Below, piece after piece: positions 6,501 through 11,228 of a stretch of DNA of 11,228 nt. The position numbers and the translations under genes are program-made. The stretch is from positions 1 through 11,228 of the forward strand of contig JBDIBB010000118.1 of the NCBI GenBank assembly GCA_039812685.1. The letters are read 5' to 3'. Each line of letters begins with the position of its first letter. Within the stretch, counting starts at the first letter, position 1. Below the pieces are notes generated by a model. The model did not search any database. It saw only the letters and a program-made list of their open reading frames with translations, and was not told the DNA's origin. The DNA is from JBDIBB01 sp039812685. Its GTDB lineage: Bacteria > Acidobacteriota > Vicinamibacteria > Vicinamibacterales > JAFNAJ01.

Positions 6501-7553
6501 TCAGTCGCCGGCCGCGCCGATGAGACGCTCGATCACGCCCGCCCACGTCACCGTGCGGGCCCGTGCGTGGCCCGCCTCGCCGTGCGCCGCCGCCAGGTCG
6601 CGGTCGGCCGCGTAGCCATCGATGGCCGCGGCGATCGACGCGGGGTCGGCCTCGCACACCCGCCCGTTCACGCCGTCCTCGACGAACTCGAGCGGCCCGC
6701 CGCTGTCGCGCGCCGTGATGACCGGGCGCCGCGCGAGGAACGCCTCGAGCGTGACGTAGCCGAAGTCCTCGTCGAACGGGGCGTACACGACCGCCAGCGC
6801 CTCCCGATAGAGCCGCAGCACCTCGTCGTCGGACACCGCGCCGAGGAAGCGCACGCGATCGGCGACGCCGAGATCCGCGGCCAGGCGCTCGACGCTGGTC
6901 GCCTGCGTGCCGTCGCCGGCCACCACCAGGCGGACGCCCGGCGCCGAGGCCGCCACCGCGCGCACGGCCAGATCGATGCGCTTCACGCTCTCGATGCGCC
7001 CCACCGACAGCACGTAGTCGCCGTAGGGCCCCGCACTGAGACGATCGGCCAGGCGCGGAGGATGATACAGCGGCTCGGCCGCCAGGCCGTTGTAGCGCGC
7101 CAGGCGGTCGGCCGTGTTCCGCGCGTTGCTGAACACGGCGCGGCACTCGCCGAGCATCCGCCGATCCAGATCCATCAGCGCCTGGCGCAGCCCGACGTCC
7201 TGCTCCACGTGATCGAAGTCGGAGTAGGGCGTGCCCGCCAGCTCGTACGCCGCGCGGTACTGGTGAATCAGCCACGTCACCTTCCGCGGGTGACGGACGA
7301 AATACGACGGAAACTTGGTCCCGATCACCAGATCGATGGGCAGGCCGTTGCTCTCGGTGAGATCCAGCAGCCGCCAGGCGGCCGCGTGCGGGAGGATCTC
7401 GGTCTTCGGATACCACTTGAACGGCACGCTCACCAGCCCGGCGCGGTAGCCGTGCGCGCGCAACTGCTTCACCAGTTCCCGGACGTGGTACTCGGCGCCG
7501 CCCTCGACGAAGGGCACCTGCGCCTCGCAGACGATGACGGTGCGGATCGGCAT
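6501..7553 (-). CDS. GT4-family glycosyltransferase (GT-B fold)
   Basis: The 350-residue protein has a GT-B layout. The N-terminal domain has TVIVCEAQVPFVEGGAEYHV at 5-24, where the GGAEYHV loop is typical of GT4 enzymes. The linker region and C-terminal domain have YVLSVGRIESVKRIDLAV at 180-197, VVAGDG at 210-215, and EDFGYVTLEAF at 262-272, a complete EX7E motif at E262 and E270. GPLEFVEDGVNGRV at 286-299 is the usual donor-binding tail. It uses a nucleotide sugar; donor and acceptor are unknown. The ATG at 7553 gives the normal N-terminus; a TTG seven codons upstream would add only MPPAGPA, and neither start has a clear ribosome site. It follows the YchF-like gene after 31 bases, the largest gap in this cluster, so a separate internal promoter cannot be excluded. 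Confidence 0.92.
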   Translation of the reverse strand: MPIRTVIVCEAQVPFVEGGAEYHVRELVKQLRAHGYRAGLVSVPFKWYPKTEILPHAAAWRLLDLTESNGLPIDLVIGTKFPSYFVRHPRKVTWLIHQYRAAYELAGTPYSDFDHVEQDVGLRQALMDLDRRMLGECRAVFSNARNTADRLARYNGLAAEPLYHPPRLADRLSAGPYGDYVLSVGRIESVKRIDLAVRAVAASAPGVRLVVAGDGTQATSVERLAADLGVADRVRFLGAVSDDEVLRLYREALAVVYAPFDEDFGYVTLEAFLARRPVITARDSGGPLEFVEDGVNGRVCEADPASIAAAIDGYAADRDLAAAHGEAGHARARTVTWAGVIERLIGAAGD

Positions 7554-7584
7554 GGCGGGACCGGCGGGCGGCAACTCTCGTGCC

Positions 7585-8673
7585 CTACGTCGCGTGGCGG
7601 AAGTTGATCACGTCGCCATCCGCCACGACGTAGTCCTTGCCTTCGAGACGGAACTCCCCGTGATCCTTGCAGGCCGCGATCGAGCCGCGCGCCAGCAGGT
7701 GGTCGTAGCGCACCACCTCCGCGCGGATGAACCCGCGCTGGATGTCGGTGTGGATCTCGCCGGCGGCCTCCTGCGCGGGCGTGTGGCGCGGGATCGACCA
7801 CGCGCGGCACTCGTCCTCGCCGACCGTGAAGAACGAGATGTAGCCCAGCAGATCGTAGCTGGCGCGTATCACGCGATCGAGTCCCGAGTCGGCCAGGCCC
7901 AGATCGGCCAGGAACGCCGCGGCGTCGGCCGGGCCCAGTTCGGCGATCTCCAGTTCGATCTTCGCGCACAGGGCAAGGGCACGCGTGGCCGGGCTTTCGG
8001 CCCAGTCGGCGAGCCCGGCGCCGGCCACCGCCTCGTCGAGCCCGCCGATCTCGGCCTCGTCGACGTTGAGCACGACGAGCATCGGCTTGGCCGACAGGAA
8101 CTGGAACCCGCGCAGCCGCCGCGCATCGTCGGCCGCCAGGCCCAGCGCACGCATCGGCCGTCCCTGCTCGAGCGCGGCCCGGCACCGTGCCAGCAGGTCC
8201 TGCTCCCGCTTGAGGTCCGGTGTCTGACCCTTCTTCAGCTCCTTCTCGAGCCGTTCCAGCCGCCGCTCGACGATGCCGAGGTCGGCGAGCATCAGTTCCT
8301 CGTCCATCGAGCGCACGTCGCGCGCGGGGTCGATCGGCCCGGGCGCGTGCGGCACGCTGGCGTCACGGAACGTGCGCACCACGTGCACGAGCGCGTCGGC
8401 GTTGCGGAAGGGGGCGACGTCGACCAGGTCGCGGGTGCCGGCCTGTCCCGCCGAGGCCAGATCGGCGAACTCCACCGTGGCCGGCACGTGCCGCCGCGGC
8501 TTGAAGAGCGCGGTGAGGCGATCCAGACGGGCATCGGGCACCCGCGAGATTCCGACGTTGGCCTCGAGCCGGCCGTGGTGACCGGGCCGGGTGCCCTCAC
8601 GGGCGCTCGTCATCAGCCGGAAGAGCGTGGTCCGGCCAGTTGAGGGATAACCGATGAGGGCGGCTCGAAGCAT
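7585..8673 (-). CDS. Divergent YchF/OLA1-like P-loop protein with degenerate nucleotide-binding motifs
   Basis: At 362 residues this matches the length of YchF (about 363) and aligns with it over the whole protein. The C-terminal TGS-like domain is well kept, for example ISFFTVGEDECRAWSIP at 279-295, QEAAGEIHTDIQRGFIRAEV at 301-320 and LEGKDYVVADGDVINFR at 343-359. NVDE at 203-206 fills the G4 position and His109 matches the catalytic-loop His114 of E. coli YchF. The nucleotide site is altered. The P-loop reads GYPSTGRTT at 8-16, so the usual Lys is Arg14; the switch I PFCTIEPN segment is HHGRLEAN; and G3 DIAG is DLAS, followed by a loop about four residues shorter. The ATG at 8673 aligns with the normal YchF start; the frame runs on to 8835 without family similarity. 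YchF is a ribosome-associated ATPase, but ATP hydrolysis by this version is doubtful. It may be a paralogue of a normal copy elsewhere. Confidence 0.88.
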   Translation of the reverse strand: MLRAALIGYPSTGRTTLFRLMTSAREGTRPGHHGRLEANVGISRVPDARLDRLTALFKPRRHVPATVEFADLASAGQAGTRDLVDVAPFRNADALVHVVRTFRDASVPHAPGPIDPARDVRSMDEELMLADLGIVERRLERLEKELKKGQTPDLKREQDLLARCRAALEQGRPMRALGLAADDARRLRGFQFLSAKPMLVVLNVDEAEIGGLDEAVAGAGLADWAESPATRALALCAKIELEIAELGPADAAAFLADLGLADSGLDRVIRASYDLLGYISFFTVGEDECRAWSIPRHTPAQEAAGEIHTDIQRGFIRAEVVRYDHLLARGSIAACKDHGEFRLEGKDYVVADGDVINFRHAT

Positions 8674-8905
8674 CTGGGCTCGTGTGGGGCGGCGCGGCGG
8701 AACCGTCCTCTCGCGCGCCAGAACCGGGCATCGTAGCACGGCGACGGCGTGGCCCAGGCTGCCGGCGCGCGCGCGGCGGCGCGACGCCTGGATGAGGCAG
8801 GCTCGGTCGATCGCCCCATCTTCCGGTGACGCCATCGTCGCGAAGGCGAAGATCCGGCGAAGCGGCGCCGGCCGCTAGCTTCAACTCCTTCAACAACTTA
8901 CTGGC
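8674..8905. other. Divergent intergenic region
   Basis: This is the only non-coding stretch of real length, lying between the two divergent transcription units. I see no tRNA, small gene with a ribosome site, or strong terminator in it. On the minus strand, TACGAT (plus strand 8730-8735) could be a -10 element for the YchF-like gene, but no convincing -35 lies 16-18 bases upstream, so that promoter remains unassigned. A 6-bp stem with a 4-base loop (8861-8876) is too weak to call. From about 8879 rightwards the sequence turns visibly less GC-rich, leading into the mraZ promoter. Several frames are open here on both strands, as expected at this GC content, without family similarity. Confidence 0.6.
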
Positions 8906-8934
8906 TTGACTTGGCTCTGGGTCATGCCTACCAT
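8906..8934 (+). promoter_or_regulatory. Predicted sigma70-type promoter of the mraZ/dcw operon
   Basis: TTGACT at 8906-8911 (five of six bases to TTGACA) is separated by exactly 17 bases from TACCAT at 8929-8934 (four of six to TATAAT). It lies in a locally less GC-rich stretch upstream of mraZ. Transcription would begin near 8940-8942, leaving a leader of roughly 30 bases that is filled by the TGG-box ladder. Starts for mraZ at the TTG 8906 or ATG 8924 would lie inside this promoter, which argues against them. Confidence 0.7.
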
Positions 8935-8939
8935 TGCGG

Positions 8940-8974
8940 TGGTTCCGAGTGGTCTCAAATGGAGTGAAGTGGTG
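8940..8974 (+). promoter_or_regulatory. Predicted MraZ operator: four TGG boxes at 10-bp spacing
   Basis: TGGTT (8940), TGGTC (8950), TGGAG (8960) and TGGTG (8970) occur at exact 10-bp intervals, each with a 5-base spacer. E. coli MraZ is known to bind repeated TGGGN boxes with 5-base spacers upstream of its own gene, and Mollicutes MraZ binds AAAGTG-type repeats; the arrangement here matches both in spacing and in the GTGG core. A 10-base period is not a multiple of three, so it is not a codon effect. The boxes cover the predicted transcription start, the ribosome-binding site and the mraZ start codon, which would allow autorepression. Individual boxes deviate from TGGGN at the fourth base. 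Confidence 0.72.
8961..8964 (+). promoter_or_regulatory. Ribosome-binding site of mraZ
   Basis: GGAG lies 7 bases before the GTG at 8972 and 4 bases before the tandem GTG at 8969. The spacing favours 8972 as the start. The site is part of the third TGG box. Confidence 0.65.
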
Positions 8975-9412
8975 TTCCGGGGCAGCCAGCAGGCACGAAT
9001 CGACGAAAAAGGGCGGCTGAAAATCCCCAGCGACTTCCGCGGCGTCCTGGAGGACCGGTACGGGACTCGTGTGTTCCTCACCAGCTACTTCGGCGACTCG
9101 GTGCTCATCTTCCCCCTGCCGGTCTGGGAGGAGATGGAGAACAAGCTGCTCGCGCTGCCGAGCACGCTCGAAGAGCGCGACCGCCTGCTCGAGGCCGTGA
9201 ACTACTACGGTGTGCTCACCGATCTCGACGCGCAGGGGCGCGTGCTGATTCCCCAGCGGCTTCGCGACTCGGCCGAGATCGTCGGCGACGTCGATGTCGT
9301 GGGCAAGCTCAAGGTGCTCGAGGTGTGGAACCACGAGCAACTGCGGGCCCGCGTCGAAGGCAAGCGGCTGACCAAGGCCGACCTGGCCGTGCTGTCGGAC
9401 GCCGGCATCTGA
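8972..9412 (+). CDS. mraZ: MraZ, dcw-cluster transcriptional regulator
   Basis: A 146-residue protein with the two-fold MraZ/AbrB-like architecture. The first half begins VFRGSQQARIDEKGRLKIP (DEKGR at about 12-16), and the second half has the matching LDAQGRVLIP with DAQGR at about 89-93; these D-x-x-G-R motifs are the family signature. MraZ forms a ring-shaped oligomer that binds repeats upstream of its own operon and regulates division and cell-wall genes. The start is the GTG at 8972, giving the normal family N-terminus (usually MFRG) and a usable GGAG site; the GTG at 8969 would add one Val. Its length is normal for the family. It heads the operon with rsmH, which starts 8 bases after its stop. 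Confidence 0.95.
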   Translation: MFRGSQQARIDEKGRLKIPSDFRGVLEDRYGTRVFLTSYFGDSVLIFPLPVWEEMENKLLALPSTLEERDRLLEAVNYYGVLTDLDAQGRVLIPQRLRDSAEIVGDVDVVGKLKVLEVWNHEQLRARVEGKRLTKADLAVLSDAGI

Positions 9413-9420
9413 CGATCGCC

Positions 9421-10308
9421 ATGATGGCCCATGTCCCCGTGATGGTCGCCGAGGTGCTGCACCTCCTGCAGCCGGGCCGCGGCGGGCTGTTCGTGGACTG
9501 CACGGTCGGGCTGGGTGGCCACGCGGCGGCGCTGCTGGACGCGGGCGCGACCAGCGTCCTCGGCCTCGATCGCGATCCCGCGGCCCTGGCGCTGGCGGCC
9601 GGCCGGCTCGAGGCCTTCGGCGATCGCGTGACGCTCGTGCACGCCGACTTCCGCGACATCGACGACGTGCTGGCGCATCGAGGCATCACCACGGTGGCCG
9701 GGGTGCTGGCCGACCTGGGCGTGTCGTCGATGCAGCTCGACACGCCGGAACGCGGGTTCAGCTTCCGCGCCGACGGCCCGCTCGACATGCGGATGGACAC
9801 CACGCGGGGCGAGACCGCGGCCGAGGTGGTGGCCCGGACGCCGGAGCGCGATCTGGCCGACCTGATCTTCGCGTTCGGCGAGGAGCGGTTCGCGCGGCGC
9901 ATCGCGCGGGCGATCGTGGTTGCCCGCCAGGTTTCGCCGATCCTCACCACGGGTCAGCTTGCCGCCCTGGTGCGGCGCGCGATTCCGCGGCGCGGCTACC
10001 AGCGCATCGATCCGGCGACGCGCACCTTCCAGGCGCTGCGGATTCACGTGAACCGCGAGCTGGACCGCCTCGACGCGTTCGTGGCCGCCGCGCTGCGCCG
10101 CTGCGCCGTGTTCGCGCGCCTGGCGGTGATCTCGTTCCACTCGCTCGAGGACCGCATCGTCAAGCACGCCTTCCGCGGCCTCGCGCAGCAGGGCGAGATG
10201 GCCTGCCGCGTGCTGACGCGCAAGCCCGTCGTGCCCGGCGACGGGGAGTGCGCGGCCAATCCCCGGGCCCGCAGCGCGCGACTGCGCGCGATCGAGAGGA
10301 CCGCATGA
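9421..10308 (+). CDS. rsmH: RsmH, 16S rRNA (cytosine-1402-N4)-methyltransferase
   Basis: The 295-residue protein contains the RsmH signatures in order: HVPVMVAEVL at 4-13, FVDCTVGLGGH at 24-34 (AdoMet motif I), LGLDRDP at 47-53, DLGVSSMQLD at 98-107, RGFSFRADGPLDMRMD at 111-126, DPATRTFQALRIHVN at 197-211 and ISFHSLEDRIVK at 237-248. It methylates N4 of C1402 in 16S rRNA using S-adenosylmethionine, tuning the decoding site. It was formerly called MraW because it sits in the dcw cluster, as here. The ATG at 9421 is followed directly by a second ATG at 9424, either of which could be used; no strong ribosome site precedes them, so coupling to mraZ is likely. The protein is slightly shorter than the E. 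coli enzyme (313). Its TGA overlaps the ATG of the next gene in an ATGA arrangement. Confidence 0.97.
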   Translation: MMAHVPVMVAEVLHLLQPGRGGLFVDCTVGLGGHAAALLDAGATSVLGLDRDPAALALAAGRLEAFGDRVTLVHADFRDIDDVLAHRGITTVAGVLADLGVSSMQLDTPERGFSFRADGPLDMRMDTTRGETAAEVVARTPERDLADLIFAFGEERFARRIARAIVVARQVSPILTTGQLAALVRRAIPRRGYQRIDPATRTFQALRIHVNRELDRLDAFVAAALRRCAVFARLAVISFHSLEDRIVKHAFRGLAQQGEMACRVLTRKPVVPGDGECAANPRARSARLRAIERTA

Positions 10309-10694
10309 GCCTGACCGGCGCGGAGTTCTCGACGGGCGCCGCGGTGCGCAACGCGGAGATCGTGCGCGAGCTCGACCGCACGCGCCTGATCGGCCTCTGG
10401 CGTGCGCTGCGCGTGCTGGTGACCGTCGTCGGCCTGATGCTGTTCACCATGTGGCAGCAGTCGCGCATCAGCGATCTGGGCTATCGCCTGCGTCAGGTGG
10501 ATCGCGCGCGCGAGGACGAAGAGCGCCTGCTCGAACATCTGAAGCTGGAACTCGACACCCTGCGCGCCCCGTCGCGGCTGGCCGCGCAGGCCGGGCGGCT
10601 GCGGCTGGAGCCGCCAGGCCCGGCCGCCGCCTTCGTCATCGAGCGTGTCATCTCGTCGGAGCCACCCGGCGGGTCGGTCGTGGCGGCCCGCTAG
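10305..10694 (+). CDS. ftsL: FtsL-like bitopic division protein
   Basis: A 129-residue protein with a cytoplasmic N-terminus of about 32 residues, one membrane helix at about 33-50 (VLVTVVGLMLF), and then a charged coiled-coil-like stretch at about 52-88 (RLRQVDRAREDEERLLEHLK). It ends with a segment resembling the FtsL/DivIC tail (SRLAAQAGRLRLEPPGP at 90-106). FtsL links FtsB and FtsQ to the FtsWI synthase at the division site. Sequence similarity within this family is low, so the name rests on topology, size and its position between rsmH and ftsI. The ATG at 10305 has AGAGGA four bases upstream (10295-10300) and overlaps the rsmH stop by four bases. A few residues at the C-terminus are low-complexity. 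DivIC-like would be an alternative label. Confidence 0.85.
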   Translation: MSLTGAEFSTGAAVRNAEIVRELDRTRLIGLWRALRVLVTVVGLMLFTMWQQSRISDLGYRLRQVDRAREDEERLLEHLKLELDTLRAPSRLAAQAGRLRLEPPGPAAAFVIERVISSEPPGGSVVAAR

Positions 10695-10705
10695 CGGAGC
10701 ACCCC

Positions 10706-11228
10706 GTGGACGCCAAACCCACCGCAGCCGACGCCCCGCCGCCGGTCGCCAACCGCGCCGACCTCGTGCGCGGCGCCCAGGCACGTGAAGCCGCCGAGGA
10801 GCGGATGGCGCGACCCTGGCGCGACGTCGTGCGCCGACGTCTCGCCGTGGTGGCCGCGCTCGGACTGATCTGGCTCGCGCTGATCGGCACGCGCCTGGCG
10901 CACCTGCAGGTCGCGCGTCACGAGCACTACCGGCAGTTCGTGGCCGCGCAGCAGGCCGACACCGAGACGCTGCCAGGCCTGCGCGGCCGCATCGTCGATC
11001 GGCGCGGCGAGACGCTGGCTGTCACCGTGCAGCGCGAGCGCGTCGTCGCGAGCCCGAAGGTGATCATCGAGGCGACGGCCAGGTCGGGCGGGCCTGCCGC
11101 ACTCGCCGACCGGCTGTGCGCGGCGGTGACCGGGTGCACGCCGGCCGAACACGCGCGCATCCTGGCCGCGCTCACCGATCGGCCCGCCAGCCAGTACGCG
11201 CTGCTGTGGCGCGACGTGTCGCCCGACG
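10706..11228 (+). CDS. ftsI: FtsI-type penicillin-binding protein, N-terminal part (3'-partial)
   Basis: The first 174 codons are present and the frame stays open to the right edge. The GTG at 10706 has GGAG six bases upstream (10696-10699) and lies 11 bases after the ftsL stop. A polar cytoplasmic tail of about 43 residues precedes a membrane helix at about 46-61 (LAVVAALGLIWLALIG). RGRIVDRRGETLAVT at 93-107 then matches the start of the PBP dimerisation domain of class B penicillin-binding proteins. The transpeptidase domain with its SxxK, SxN and KTG motifs should follow beyond the window. FtsI (PBP3) cross-links septal peptidoglycan together with FtsW. The order rsmH-ftsL-ftsI is canonical. 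The long cytoplasmic tail is somewhat greater than in E. coli. A sporulation-type SpoVD could not be separated from FtsI on this fragment, but nothing suggests a spore former. Confidence 0.9.
   Translation, partial: MDAKPTAADAPPPVANRADLVRGAQAREAAEERMARPWRDVVRRRLAVVAALGLIWLALIGTRLAHLQVARHEHYRQFVAAQQADTETLPGLRGRIVDRRGETLAVTVQRERVVASPKVIIEATARSGGPAALADRLCAAVTGCTPAEHARILAALTDRPASQYALLWRDVSPD

Noticed and set aside
4603..6615. 670-codon plus-strand open frame
   Set aside because: It is antisense to two well-supported GT2 genes, is rich in Arg, His, Gly and Ala, and has no recognisable domain; long antisense frames are expected at this GC content.
8730..8735. Possible minus-strand -10 (TACGAT) for the YchF-like gene
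   Set aside because: No acceptable -35 hexamer lies 16-18 bases upstream, so it is not called as a promoter.
8674..8835. N-terminal extension of the YchF-like frame
   Set aside because: The 54 extra residues are Arg/Pro/Ala-rich with no family similarity; the ATG at 8673 matches the normal YchF N-terminus and length.
8861..8876. Small hairpin (6-bp stem, 4-base loop) upstream of mraZ
   Set aside because: The stem is short, there is no T-run, and such palindromes are common in GC-rich DNA.
8906..8971. N-terminal extension of mraZ to TTG 8906 or ATG 8924
   Set aside because: The added residues do not resemble MraZ, the -35/-10 promoter lies inside the extension, and the GTG at 8972 has a GGAG site and gives the normal VFRG start.
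9205..10167. 320-codon minus-strand open frame
   Set aside because: Antisense to mraZ and rsmH and without any domain-like pattern.
10691..11152. Minus-strand open frames at the right edge
   Set aside because: The plus strand here encodes the FtsI N-terminus with a membrane helix and the RGRIVDRRGETLA motif, in canonical gene order.
1..11228. tRNA, rRNA, CRISPR, insertion sequence, prophage or toxin-antitoxin content
   Set aside because: No matching repeats, terminal inverted repeats, transposase motifs or RNA-gene structure were seen; almost all bases are accounted for by chromosomal genes.

Overview
The window is GC-rich bacterial chromosome with dense gene packing, frequent GTG starts and few Shine-Dalgarno sites. 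The start of the conserved division and cell-wall (dcw) cluster (mraZ, rsmH, ftsL, ftsI) lies at the right. The left edge carries a protein with repeated AEGATG/FDLF/NPG motifs. That repeat type, the base composition and the gene style suggest Acidobacteriota, perhaps Vicinamibacteria. This is an inference from pattern memory and was not checked by any search.

Layout. (1) 1-1324, plus strand: the C-terminal part of a four-repeat, probably extracytoplasmic protein; its N-terminus is outside the window. (2) 8673 down to 1325, minus strand: seven tightly packed genes, probably one transcription unit. In order of transcription they are a divergent YchF-like P-loop protein, a GT4 glycosyltransferase, two membrane-anchored GT2 enzymes, a GT39/ArnT-like membrane glycosyltransferase, a soluble Dpm1-like GT2 and a second GT4 enzyme. 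After the first gene the junctions range from a 4-base overlap to 5-base gaps. The last gene meets the repeat-protein gene tail to tail, with the two stop codons touching. (3) 8674-8905: a divergent intergenic region. (4) 8906-11228, plus strand: a sigma70-like promoter, a ladder of four TGG boxes at exact 10-bp steps (a probable MraZ operator), then mraZ, rsmH, an ftsL-like gene and the first 174 codons of ftsI.

How the parts may work together. The GT2 enzymes look like polyprenyl-phosphate sugar synthases. The GT39-like protein is the type of enzyme that uses such lipid-linked sugars on the periplasmic side. The two GT4 enzymes would use nucleotide sugars in the cytoplasm. Together they suggest a surface-glycan or glycosylation pathway, although no flippase, polymerase or ligase is present here. 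The dcw genes are ordinary housekeeping genes, and their promoter/operator is unusually easy to read.

The most unusual coding observation is the YchF-like protein. It keeps the length, the TGS-like C-terminus and the YchF-type histidine, but it has lost the P-loop lysine, the switch I threonine and the G3 glycine. I see no tRNA, rRNA, CRISPR array, insertion sequence or phage gene.
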